Shown piece by piece: positions 17,866-26,363 of a stretch of 64,000 nt of DNA. The notes under the pieces are model-generated. The model had not been told where the DNA came from, ran no database searches, and worked only from the letters and a program-made list of their open reading frames with translations. Source of the stretch: Bin18 sp965242795. Its GTDB lineage: Bacteria > Desulfobacterota > Binatia > Bin18. How positions within the stretch are numbered: the first letter of the stretch is position 1; each line of letters begins with the position of its first letter. A program made the translations under genes and the position numbers. The stretch is taken from positions 2,666,001-2,730,000 of the forward strand of contig OZ251505.1 in the NCBI GenBank assembly GCA_965242795.1, written 5' to 3'.

Positions 17866-18113
17866 GTCTAAATTTTTCGTCGGACCCTCTTCATCCGTCA
17901 ATGCAGAGAAGCCCTGGAGCAATTTGCTGTCAGAACCTGAATCCGAGAGCGCTTCATCGGTTCGAGGAGGGTTCGGCGAGGTGACGAAGACTCCAGAGCG
18001 GTTGCCGGAAACCACGACGCGAGTGGTGGACTGCCGGCCGGGTCCGCCATCTTGCCCAAGGATGCGGGAGGGCGCATAGTGCGAAGCTGACTTGGTAAGC
18101 AGGAGGGCTGCTC

Positions 18114-18389
18114 ATGGAACTTTCCCTCACCGAAGCGGCAGGGCGTCTGTCCGAACTGGTGACCGCGGCCCAGCGGGGCGAGCGCGTCGTCATCACCAAG
18201 AACGGCGACCCAGCAGTGGAACTCGTGCACTACCGCGAGCGTGTCGGCATCGACTTCGACAAGCTGGAGGCGACCCGCCGGCGGCTCAGCATCAAGGACG
18301 CCCCGCAAGAGGAAGTGGCGGCGTGGAAGGCAGACTTTGAGAATCCGGCGTTCAGCCGTCAAGTCCTGGGGCTCGACGATGACGAATAG
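18114..18389 (+). CDS. vapB: Phd/YefM-type antitoxin
   Basis: The 91-residue protein opens with MELSLTEAAGRLSELVTAA and carries GERVVITKNGDPAVELV, the Phd/YefM DNA-binding fold. The acidic C-terminal half is the expected toxin-neutralising tail. A strong AGGAGG site precedes ATG. The toxin gene starts 13 bases after its stop. It would bind and mask the PIN nuclease and repress the shared promoter, which must lie in the 18000-18110 gap. It leads a possible operon into hsdM. Confidence 0.88.
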   Translation: MELSLTEAAGRLSELVTAAQRGERVVITKNGDPAVELVHYRERVGIDFDKLEATRRRLSIKDAPQEEVAAWKADFENPAFSRQVLGLDDDE

Positions 18390-18401
18390 GGGAGTCACGC
18401 A

Positions 18402-18797
18402 GTGCGTATTCTTCTCGACACATTCTATCTCTACCAGTTCATGGCTGCCCCGGGGCAGTTTGCCGAAGCCGAGCGCCGATTCTTCAAAAAGAACGATGCG
18501 CAGCTTTACGTAAGCGCCGTGTCTATCTGGGAAATGCGGTTGAAGTACCAAGTCCGTCAGTCTTCAGGAGAGCGAAGGAGCCCACACGATCCGAATGACG
18601 TAGTCACGATGCTGAAAGAGCAGGATGTGACGTTCCTGCCAGTGGCCATAAAGCATGCCGCGCGAGCACTCGACCCCCCGCTCGGTCACAAGGACCCGTT
18701 CGACGAGATCCTCCTCGTGCAGGCCCAGGAAGAGGACTGCAAGTTTCTCACGACCGACCGGCGACTGATCGGCCATCCGCTGGCCATCACGCTATAG
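18402..18797 (+). CDS. vapC: VapC-type PIN-domain toxin
   Basis: The 131-residue protein, starting at GTG, has the PIN residues of a VapC ribonuclease: ILLDTFYLYQF (first Asp), SAVSIWEMRLKYQ (Glu), DPFDEILLVQAQEE (Asp) and FLTTDRRL (Asp). The HKDPFDEILL signature is typical of COG3744-type PIN toxins paired with Phd-like antitoxins. It follows the antitoxin by 13 bases and precedes hsdM by 12, so this toxin-antitoxin pair appears transcribed with the methylase. All catalytic acids are in place. Confidence 0.88.
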   Translation: MRILLDTFYLYQFMAAPGQFAEAERRFFKKNDAQLYVSAVSIWEMRLKYQVRQSSGERRSPHDPNDVVTMLKEQDVTFLPVAIKHAARALDPPLGHKDPFDEILLVQAQEEDCKFLTTDRRLIGHPLAITL

Positions 18798-18809
18798 CGG
18801 ACGCCGCGG

Positions 18810-20308
18810 ATGGACGCCGCACAGATCGGCAAACGCGCCTGGAGCTACGCCGGCGTCTTGCAGGACGCCGGGCTGTCCTGCTTCGAGTACGTCGAACAAC
18901 TCACCTTGCTGCTGTTCCTCAAGATGGCGGATCAGTTGACCGAGCCGCCCTACGAACGCGCGCCGCTCGTGCCGCCGGAACTGGGCTGGAAGGCGCTGCT
19001 GTCGCTGGACGGCGTGGCCTTGGAGGAGCACTACCGCCGCAGCCTGGAAACGTTGGCGGTCGCACCGGGGATGCTCGGCGTCATCTTCAAGGGGGCGCGC
19101 TGCGAGATCCACAATCCCGCCCTGCTCAAGCAACTCGTCGTCAATCTGCTCGACCGGGTGGACTGGCTGGCGCTTCCGGTGGACGTGAAAGGCACGATCT
19201 ACGAGGAATTGTTGTCCCGCTCCGCGCAGGAATCGTCGCGCGGCGCCGGGCAGTACTTCACCCCGCGGCCGGTGATCCAGGCGATCTGCGAAGTGATGCA
19301 GCCGACGCCGGCCGACCGTATCTGCGACCCCGCGGCGGGCACCGGCGGCTTTTTGTGCAACGCCTATCGGCACGTGCTCGCCCACTATGGAAACACGCTC
19401 GATCGGGACCAACTCCGGGGTTGCAGGAAGGGCTCGTCGAGGGCATGGAACTGTCCCCCAAGGTGGGCCGCATGTGCGCGATGAACGTGTATCTGCACAA
19501 CGTCGGCGGCGACGCGGTGGTCGTCCATACCGGGCACGACAGCTTGGCCGCACCGTGGGGACGGACGTATTCGATGGTCCTCGCCAATCCGCCGTTCGGC
19601 AAGAAGCAGAGCCTGCTGTTCGTCAACGAAGAGGGCGACACGGAGCGGGAGGATCAGGTCGTCGTCCGCGAGGATTTCTGGACCTCGACCAGCAACAAGC
19701 AACTCAACTTCGTGCAGCACATCCATACGTTGCTGAAGATCGACGGGCGGGCCGCGGTCGTGGTGCCGGACAACGTGTTGTTCGAGGGCGGGGCCGGCGA
19801 AAAGGTGCGCCGCAACCTGCTGGAGAAATGCCGCGTCCACACGCTGCTGCGCCTGCCGACCGGCATCTGGTACTCGCCGGGCGTCAAGGCCAACGTGCTC
19901 TTCTTCGACAAGAAGGCGGGGCGGGCCGACGCCTGGACCGACACGCTGTGGGTGTACGACCTGCGGACCAACCTGCACTTCACGCCGAAGCAGAAGCCGA
20001 TCCGGCGCGGGGACTTGGACGAGTTCGTCGCCTGTTACCAACCCGGCCGCCTGCACGAGCGCACGCCGACGTGGAACGCGGCCAATCCGGACGGTCGCTG
20101 GCGCGGCTACGCTTACGCCGATCTGCTGAAACGCGACAAGCTGAGCCTCGACCTGTTCTGGATCAAGGACGACAGCCTGACGGATACCGACGCGCTGCCG
20201 CCGCCCGACGTCATCGCCGCGCAGGTCGCCGACGACCTCGAAGGCGCGCTGGCGCAGTTCACCAAGATCGCGGCCCGGCTGCGGGAGCCGACCGCCTGCC
20301 GCGACTGA
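18810..20308 (+). pseudogene. hsdM: Type I restriction methylase subunit, frameshifted
   Basis: The adenine methyltransferase is split across two frames. The first (18810-19484) has the HsdM N-terminal helical domain and motif I DPAAGTGGFL. The second (from about 19421 to 20308) has LANPPFGKK, the catalytic NPPF motif IV, and the C-terminal region. Adding one G to the GGGG run at 19417-19420 would restore RDQLR-GLQEGLVEGMEL. As read, the methylase would be inactive. Together with the hsdS shift this gives two homopolymer deletions in one system. An intact product of about 499 residues is normal for HsdM. It follows vapBC by 12 bases. Confidence 0.88.
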
Positions 20309-20365
20309 TACGGACGAGATTCGGGGGCATGATGGAACCCGGTCGGAGACCGCGAGGAGACTCCC

Positions 20366-21442
20366 ATGACCGACGGTGAGCGGGCTCCGCTGCAACTCGG
20401 CATCTTCATGCCGAATTGCAGCAATATGTATTCGATCAGCACCTACCGGCAGGAGCCGGACGAGTGGGAGTACGACACCAACCGGAAGATCGCACAGGCG
20501 GCCGAGGCCGCGGGGTTCGACTTTCTGTTTCCGGTCAGCCGCTGGCGCGGGTTCGGCGGCAAGACGAATTTCCTGGGACTGTCGCTGGAAACCATGACGT
20601 GGGCGGCCGCGCTGTTGGCCGAGACGCGCACGATCCGCGTGTATTCCACGGTCCACGTGCCGGTGTTCCATCCGTTGGTCGCGGCCAAGATGGGCGCCAC
20701 CCTGGACCACATCGGCCGCGGGCGGTGGGGCATCAACCTGGTCAGCGGCTGGAGCGCCGAAGAGTTCGGCATGATGGGGATCGACATTCTGCCGCACGCC
20801 GAGCGGTATCGGCGGACGGCCGCGTTCATCGAGATCCTGCAGGGCCTGTGGACGCAGGAGCCGGGCACCTTCGACTATACCTGCCCGTGGTACACCATTC
20901 GCGGCGGCTCCGTCCTGCCGCAGCCGGAGCAGCGGCCCCATCCGCCGATCGTGAACGCCGGCACGTCGGAGGACGCCAAGGACATGGTAGCGCGGCTGTG
21001 CGATTGGGCGTTCATCAGCCCCCCGTCGGTCGACGCCGTGGCCGACGTCACCGCCGACATCAAGGCGCGGGCGCGGCGCTACGGCCGCACGGTGCGCTGT
21101 GCGGGGTATCCGTTCGTGCTGTGGCGCGAGACCGAGCGGGAGGCGCACGACGTCCGCCGCGCCATTCTCGAAAAGATGGACCGGGAAGCGGTGGAGAACT
21201 GGGCGCGCGGCCTGGGACTGGGCAGCGGCTCGTTCGACACGTTCACATTGGAAATGCTCGCCCTGGGCGGCGGCGCGCTGCCGGTGGTGGGCACGGCCGA
21301 GCAGTGTGCGCGACAACTCGAGGCGTTGTACGATGCCGGGATGGACGGGGTGCTGGCCTGCTTTCTGTCGTATCACGACGACACGGTTCGCTTCGGGCGG
21401 GACATCGTGCCGCTGTTGCGACAGATGGGCGTGGTAGCGTAA
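20366..21442 (+). CDS. Luciferase-like flavin-dependent monooxygenase (RutA/SfnG-like)
   Basis: The 358-residue LLM-class TIM-barrel enzyme uses reduced FMN (or possibly F420) and oxygen to attack a small substrate. Family features include an N-terminal strand (LGIFMPN), YSTVHVPVFHPLVAAKMGATLDHIGRGRWGINLVSGW, and the SAEEFGMMG and HAERYRR segments characteristic of the RutA, SfnG and alkanesulfonate groups. A GAGGAG site is seven bases before ATG. The following gene is 68 bases away in the same direction. The presence of a cofC gene nearby means an F420-dependent role cannot be excluded, but the SGWSAEEFG pattern favours FMNH2. Substrate not predictable. Confidence 0.86.
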   Translation: MTDGERAPLQLGIFMPNCSNMYSISTYRQEPDEWEYDTNRKIAQAAEAAGFDFLFPVSRWRGFGGKTNFLGLSLETMTWAAALLAETRTIRVYSTVHVPVFHPLVAAKMGATLDHIGRGRWGINLVSGWSAEEFGMMGIDILPHAERYRRTAAFIEILQGLWTQEPGTFDYTCPWYTIRGGSVLPQPEQRPHPPIVNAGTSEDAKDMVARLCDWAFISPPSVDAVADVTADIKARARRYGRTVRCAGYPFVLWRETEREAHDVRRAILEKMDREAVENWARGLGLGSGSFDTFTLEMLALGGGALPVVGTAEQCARQLEALYDAGMDGVLACFLSYHDDTVRFGRDIVPLLRQMGVVA

Positions 21443-21510
21443 GGGCTAGGAACGAGAGCCCGCCGGGGCACGGGAATCGGAACGATCGGAGAACCGAGAG
21501 GGAGAGGACG

Positions 21511-22161
21511 ATGCTGAGATTCGTAGAGGAACTGTTGCTGCTGACGCTCGACGACGAGAACGGGAAGTTCGCCCGCGTGCAGGACCGGCTGATGCAGCAC
21601 GCGCTCGCCGGCGGGGTGCTGATGGATCTGGCGATCGAGAACCGGATCGACACCGATCTCAGCAAACTGGTTCTCGTCGATGCGACGCCGCTGCAGGACG
21701 ATCTGCTCGACCCGACGCTGGCCGACATCGCGCAGGCGGGCGACACCCGTGACGCGCGGTTCTGGGTGGAACGCACCGCGGCTCGCGCGCACGAGATTCG
21801 GGACCGGGCACTCGACCGGCTGGTGGAGCGGGGCATCCTGCAGCGGCAGGACGACCGCTTCCTGTGGGTGTTCAAGGCGCGCCGCTATCCGATGATCGAC
21901 GGCCGGGCCGAGCGCGAGGTCAAACTGCGGATCATGGAGGTGTTGTTCAGCGACCAGATTCCCGGCCCGCGCGACGTGGCGATCATCGGGCTGGCGGACG
22001 TGTGCAACATCTTCAAGGTGCTGCTATCCGCGCGGGAGTTGGAGAATGCCCGGCCGCGGATCGACCAGGTGCGCCGGCTGGACTTGATCGGTCAGGCCAT
22101 GACGCAGACGATCATCGACATCGAGTTGCTGCTCGCGCGGGCGTCGCAGCCGCTCATGTAA
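21511..22161 (+). CDS. GPP34 family protein (Golgi phosphoprotein 3-like)
   Basis: The 216-residue all-helical protein fits the GPP34/GOLPH3 family: it opens with LRFVEELLLLTLDDENGKF, then LMQHALAGGVLMDLA, and later RDRALDRLVERGIL. In eukaryotes the fold binds phosphoinositides at the Golgi. Bacterial members, common in actinomycetes, have no established role. The start at 21511 has GGAGAGG upstream. The same frame is open for a long way upstream, but that part is a shadow of the monooxygenase. No membrane segment is visible. Confidence 0.85.
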   Translation: MLRFVEELLLLTLDDENGKFARVQDRLMQHALAGGVLMDLAIENRIDTDLSKLVLVDATPLQDDLLDPTLADIAQAGDTRDARFWVERTAARAHEIRDRALDRLVERGILQRQDDRFLWVFKARRYPMIDGRAEREVKLRIMEVLFSDQIPGPRDVAIIGLADVCNIFKVLLSARELENARPRIDQVRRLDLIGQAMTQTIIDIELLLARASQPLM

Positions 22162-22223
22162 CCGCCTGGGCCGCGATCCGTTTGCAACGACAGCGACCTG
22201 CAAGATGATCTCGCGCCCGGTTT

Positions 22224-22411
22224 CGACCTTTCGACAGGATCAGGGCACCGCAAGCTTAGAGACCGGGCTCAATGGATTGGACCATGAGTTTGTCGAAGGG
22301 GCGGGGGGCGAAGGTCAGCGGTGACGTCGGGGTTCGTTTCGACAAGCTCAACGAACATAGGGATGAGAAGGTCCCTGAGCTTGCGGTGCCTTGAGCCTGT
22401 CGAAAGGTCGA
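22224..22411. repeat. Inverted-repeat element, family B, in a 400-base gene-free gap
   Basis: Two arms of about 34 bases (22225-22258 and 22376-22409) are near-perfect reverse complements, built around CTTGCGGTGCC and TGTCGAAAGGTCG. Inside lies a 25-base hairpin (22332-22356; arms GTTCGTT and AACGAAC) that recurs exactly at 47671-47695 and, inverted, at 51131-51155. No open frame or terminal duplication was seen, so it is a MITE- or REP-type element. The remainder of 22162-22561 shows nothing else. Confidence 0.7.
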
Positions 22412-22561
22412 AGGGATTTGGTCCAGGGGAGATAGCTTCTAAGCCAGGGAAATCTCGAGAGTCATCTTGTAGGTCACTCCCTTTCTATTTGCTCAGGTAT
22501 GTCAGAGGAAAGATGGACCAAGGAAATCTCTAATTGAGACCGTCGCCGGCCACGGAAGCGG

Positions 22562-23776
22562 CTACGCCCCGCGCAGCCGTTGCACCGCGGCCTCCATCCG
22601 ATCGAGGCCGCGTTCCAGATTCTCCATTGAGGTCGCGTAGGAAATCCGCACGTGTTCGGGCGAACCGAACCCCTCGCCCGCGACGAGGGCGACCTTGGCT
22701 TCTTCCAACAGATAAAGCGAGAAATCCATCGCGGACGTGATCGGCTTGTCCTGCCACGTGGCGCCGAAACAGCCCGACACGCGCGGAAAGACGTAGAAGG
22801 CGCCTTCCGGCAGGGTGCACGCAATGCCCGGCATGGCGCGCAGGCGGTCCACGACGTAGTTGCGCCGCTTCGCGAACTCCGCGGCCATGACGCCGACCGG
22901 GGCTTGGTCGCCGGTCAGCGCTTCGATGGCCGCGGCTTGCGCCATGGCGTTCGGGTTCGACGTGCTCTGGCTCTGGATGGTCTCCATCGCCTTGACCACC
23001 GCGGCCGGTCCCGCGGCGTAGCCCACGCGCCAGCCGGTCATGGCGTAGGTCTTGGAGACCGAGTTGGCGATGAGCAGCCGGTCGCGCAGCCCCGGCTTCA
23101 GGGCCAGCAAGTGGGCGCAGCGCGGGGCGTCGTACACGAATTTTTCGTACACGTCGTCGGAGATGACGAACAGGTCGCTCTGTTCGATCTCGTCGACTAT
23201 CGGGGCTAGTTCGGCGTCGGTATAGGCGGCGCCGGTCGGGTTGGACGGGCTGTTCAACAGTAGGACGCGTCGTATTGCATCCCGCTCGTTCCGGCCGAGT
23301 GCCTCGCGGAGTTGGGCCGCGGTCAGCTTGAACCCGGTCTCCTCGCCGGTCGGCAACAGCCTGGGCGTGCCGCCGGCCAGAATCACCATGTCCGAATAAC
23401 TCACCCAATAGGGCGCGGGGATGAGCACCTCGTCGCCCGGGCCGATCAGGGCGTGCAGGGCGTTGAACAGAATGTGTTTGCCGCCGCAGCTCGTGGTGAC
23501 TTCGTTCAGGGCGTAGTCGAGCCCGTTGTCCCGCCGCAGCTTGGCGCGCACGGCTTCCTTGACGTCCGCGGTGCCGCCGACCGGAGTGTATTTGGTGCTG
23601 CCGGCCTTGATCGCGGCAATGGCGGCGTCCTTGATGTGGTCCGGGGTGTCGAAGTCGGGCTCGCCGGCGCCGAAGTCGATGACCTCGATGCCTTCGCGCC
23701 GCAGCGCCGCCACCTTCACCGTGACCATCAGGGTCGGCGACGGTTTGACCTGTGCGAGTCGGGGTGCCAGACGCAT
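22562..23776 (-). CDS. Aspartate/aromatic aminotransferase, class I fold type I PLP enzyme
   Basis: The 404-residue PLP-dependent transaminase resembles thermophile-type aspartate aminotransferases (AspB/AspC, subgroup Ib). Landmarks are FGAGEPDFDTP near residue 35, NSPSNPTG near 175, and the Schiff-base lysine in SVSKTYAMTGWRVGY (K242), followed by the substrate-binding arginine near the C-terminus (HVRISYA). These enzymes exchange amino groups between aspartate or aromatic amino acids and 2-oxoglutarate; some also take prephenate. A tyrosine/phenylalanine block lies 6 kb away, so a prephenate or arogenate role is possible but unproven. Reads toward the repeat element. Confidence 0.9.
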   Translation of the reverse strand: MRLAPRLAQVKPSPTLMVTVKVAALRREGIEVIDFGAGEPDFDTPDHIKDAAIAAIKAGSTKYTPVGGTADVKEAVRAKLRRDNGLDYALNEVTTSCGGKHILFNALHALIGPGDEVLIPAPYWVSYSDMVILAGGTPRLLPTGEETGFKLTAAQLREALGRNERDAIRRVLLLNSPSNPTGAAYTDAELAPIVDEIEQSDLFVISDDVYEKFVYDAPRCAHLLALKPGLRDRLLIANSVSKTYAMTGWRVGYAAGPAAVVKAMETIQSQSTSNPNAMAQAAAIEALTGDQAPVGVMAAEFAKRRNYVVDRLRAMPGIACTLPEGAFYVFPRVSGCFGATWQDKPITSAMDFSLYLLEEAKVALVAGEGFGSPEHVRISYATSMENLERGLDRMEAAVQRLRGA

Positions 23777-23844
23777 GGGGGGTCCGTTCCGTCGGGTGTC
23801 GGGCGTTTCGCAGCAGTGGACAAGGAATCGCGCGGCTCTTCGTC

Positions 23845-24357
23845 TCAGGTCTGTTGCGCAAGGGCCGCCTTCCGGTCGAATTTCTCGCGGAGCCGCCGTT
23901 CGACGTGGGGCGGTACGAGGCCCGTCACCGACCCGTTGAGGCCGGCGACCTCCTTGACCAGCCGCGCCGCGGTGTAGAAGTGGGCCGCGCCCGTGGTCAG
24001 GAAGATCGTGTCGATGTCCGGCTTCATGTGCCGGTTCATCAGCGCCATCTGGAATTCGTACTCGAAGTCCGAGGCCGCGCGCAGCCCGCGGATGATGATC
24101 TTGGCTTGCATCCGCTCGACGTAATCGACCAGCAGGCCGTGGAAACTGTCGTAGAGGACCCGGTCGCCGGCGTCCGCCAACTCTTCGCGGAACATGTCGA
24201 GCCGTTCCTCGGGCGTGAACAGGTAGTTGGCCTTCTGCGGGTTATAGACGACCGCGACCACCACTTCGTCGGCGATGGTCAGGCTGCGGCGGACGATGTC
24301 GATGTGGCCGCAGGTCGGCGGATCGAACGATCCCGGATAGATGGCACGCCGTTTCAC
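23845..24357 (-). CDS. coaD: Phosphopantetheine adenylyltransferase
   Basis: CoaD joins AMP to 4'-phosphopantetheine in the penultimate step of coenzyme A synthesis. The 170-residue length from GTG 24357 is normal for the family. Nucleotidyltransferase motifs are clear: YPGSFDPPTCGHIDI near the N-terminus (the HxGH of the family is CGHID here, with T-x-GH spacing) and IIRGLRAASDFEYE in the middle. The start overlaps the rsmD stop as GTGA. The rsmD-coaD pair is a very common bacterial arrangement and supports both calls. The frame is open further upstream but that is rsmD shadow. Confidence 0.94.
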   Translation of the reverse strand: MKRRAIYPGSFDPPTCGHIDIVRRSLTIADEVVVAVVYNPQKANYLFTPEERLDMFREELADAGDRVLYDSFHGLLVDYVERMQAKIIIRGLRAASDFEYEFQMALMNRHMKPDIDTIFLTTGAAHFYTAARLVKEVAGLNGSVTGLVPPHVERRLREKFDRKAALAQQT

Positions 24358-24926
24358 GCCACAACCTCGTCCTGACACTCGTAGAAAGACACGCCGGTTG
24401 TGCCGTAACGGCGGCGGTCGGTCAATACCAACGGAGGGTAGGCCGCGGCGCCGCTTTCGCCCAGCGCATGTTCGACCACCAGCCACGTGCCCAACGCGAC
24501 GATCGGACTGCGCGCCAGCCGGTGCAATGTCTTGTCCACCCAGCCGTCCTCATACGGCGGGTCCAGAAACACGCCGCGGAAGCACCTGCCCTGCTCTTCG
24601 AGGATCCGCACGCCGGTCGAGGCGCGGGCGCGCAGCAGGCGGCTGCGGCGCAGGAGTTTGGCGGTCTTCAGATTGGCGCGGATGGAGGTGAGAGCCACGG
24701 GGCTGGCGTCCACGAACACCGCGGATCGCGCCCCGCGGCTCAGAGCTTCGATGCCGAGGCCGCCGGCGCCGGCGAACAGGTCCAGCACGTCCACGTCGGC
24801 GAGGGCGAACCGGCTGGCGAGAATGTTGAAGATCGATTCCCGGACTCTGTCCGCGGTGGGCCGAACCTTGTGTCCCTTGGGCGCATTCAGCGGCAGCCCG
24901 CCGGCCGAGCCCGCAATGATGCGCAT
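24354..24926 (-). CDS. rsmD: 16S rRNA (guanine966-N2)-methyltransferase
   Basis: RsmD methylates G966 of 16S rRNA. The 190-residue protein starts with MRIIAGSAGGLPL, typical of the family. It has the SAM-binding VLDLFAGAGGLGIEALSRGA and the catalytic FLDPPYEDG. The frame remains open for hundreds of codons upstream, but that stretch is arginine- and glycine-rich shadow of the thiolase. Its stop overlaps the coaD start by four bases. It lies 59 bases after the thiolase gene. Confidence 0.93.
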   Translation of the reverse strand: MRIIAGSAGGLPLNAPKGHKVRPTADRVRESIFNILASRFALADVDVLDLFAGAGGLGIEALSRGARSAVFVDASPVALTSIRANLKTAKLLRRSRLLRARASTGVRILEEQGRCFRGVFLDPPYEDGWVDKTLHRLARSPIVALGTWLVVEHALGESGAAAYPPLVLTDRRRYGTTGVSFYECQDEVVA

Positions 24927-24985
24927 GGGACGATGAGGAAGGCTGCGCCGGTCCGCGCGGGAAACGCGCGAACCGGCTCGCGAGG

Positions 24986-26200
24986 TCAGACGCTCAGCAC
25001 GTGGACGGCCAGCGCCGCGGCCTCGCCACGCACCATGCCGCCGCCGTTCTCGGTCAGGCCCAGCTTGGCCCCCTCGACTTGACGTTTGCCGGCTTCGCCG
25101 CGCAACTGCCAGAAGATCTCGACGATCTGCGCGGTGCCGGTCGCGCCGACCGGATGCCCCTTGGCCAGCAGACCGCCGCTGGGGTTGACCGGGATGCGTC
25201 CCCCGATCGCCGTGGCGCCCTCGTCGATCAGCCGGCCGCCCTCCCCCTGTCCGCACAAGCCGAGTTCCTCGTAGATGATGAGCTCGGCCGGGGCCGAGGC
25301 GTCGTGTACCTCGGCAACATCCAGATCTTGCGGGCCGACGCCGGCCACTTCGTATGCTTGGCGTGCCATCCGCTCGGTCACGCCGGGCTGGCCGGGTTCG
25401 TGATCCCGGCCCGAGCCGAGGACCGAGGCTTTGACGTACACCGGTCTGGCGGTGAACTCCTTGGCTTTGGCCGCACTGGTCAGCACGACGGCCGCGGCGC
25501 CGTCGCCGATTGGCGAACACATCATGCGCGTCAGCGGATCGGCGATCATGGGCGATGCCAGCACGTCCTCCACGCTGCGCGGGGTCTGGAACTGGGCGTG
25601 CGGGTTGAGGCTGCCGTTGGTGTGGTTCTTGGCCGCCACCGCGGCATAGTGCTCTTTGGTGGTACCGTATTTGCGCATGTGGCTGCGCGCGAACTCGGCA
25701 TAGAAATCCATGAACATGCTGCGCGACTTGCCCGCCCCTTCGCCCGACTCCTTGTTCGCCGCTTTCTTCATGTCGGCCAACGTCTGCTGCATCAACTCGA
25801 CGTCGATGGCGCTGCCGATCGCGGCGAACGACTTCTTCTTGTCCTCGTGGGTGAGCTTTTCCATGCCGAGCGCCAGCACCACGTCGTACATGCCCGATGC
25901 CACGTACAGCCACGCCAGGTGAAACGCGGTGGCCGCGCTGGCGCAGGCGTTCTCGGTATTGATGACCGGAATGCCGCCGATGCCCATCTCGCGCAGCACC
26001 ACCTGCCCCCGGATGCACTCCTGCCCGGTAATCAGGCCGGCCATCGCATTGCCGACCGCCACGGCCTGGAGCGCGTTCGCCTCGACCCCCGCAGATTGCA
26101 GCGCCGCTTCCACGGCTTCGCGCGACAGGTGTTTCATGCCCTTGTCCATGTGTTTGGCGAACCGGGTCATGCCCGCGCCGACGATGGCAACTTCTCGCAT
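24986..26200 (-). CDS. Thiolase family acyltransferase
   Basis: The 404-residue protein has the thiolase order of motifs: a nucleophilic cysteine in ENACASAA (C86), HDASAPAEL in place of the usual HEAF-type histidine region, and the C-terminal GHPVGATGTAQ. It ends with GLTENGGG where many thiolases carry a CxGGG cysteine. Loss of that second cysteine and the variant third motif fit the SCP2/non-decarboxylating thiolase group, often used in sterol or branched-chain degradation. A strong GGGGAGGA site precedes ATG. It may work with the carboxyltransferase and CaiB-type genes of this window, but they are not linked. The reaction direction and substrate are unknown. Confidence 0.87.
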   Translation of the reverse strand: MREVAIVGAGMTRFAKHMDKGMKHLSREAVEAALQSAGVEANALQAVAVGNAMAGLITGQECIRGQVVLREMGIGGIPVINTENACASAATAFHLAWLYVASGMYDVVLALGMEKLTHEDKKKSFAAIGSAIDVELMQQTLADMKKAANKESGEGAGKSRSMFMDFYAEFARSHMRKYGTTKEHYAAVAAKNHTNGSLNPHAQFQTPRSVEDVLASPMIADPLTRMMCSPIGDGAAAVVLTSAAKAKEFTARPVYVKASVLGSGRDHEPGQPGVTERMARQAYEVAGVGPQDLDVAEVHDASAPAELIIYEELGLCGQGEGGRLIDEGATAIGGRIPVNPSGGLLAKGHPVGATGTAQIVEIFWQLRGEAGKRQVEGAKLGLTENGGGMVRGEAAALAVHVLSV

Positions 26201-26363
26201 GGCGTCCTCCCCTTAATCGACGTAGCTTCGTGATGCCGGTTTTTGCCGGGCCGGATAGGATTCCGGCCGGCGGCGAGTACGACCGCTCTCGCATGGATCG
26301 CGGCTGACGACGGAGCCCCACGTATAGCATTCCCTCTTGTTTCGCAAGGATAAATTCTTCAGG

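Noticed and set aside
17836..18015. Sixty-residue N-terminal extension of the unknown first gene of the QueC-like operon
   Set aside because: It overlaps the -35 and -10 boxes and is Ser/Pro-rich, so it is unlikely to be translated.
19385..21376. Long minus-strand open frame opposite hsdM and the monooxygenase
   Set aside because: It has no recognisable motif or ribosome site, and spans two unrelated plus-strand genes.
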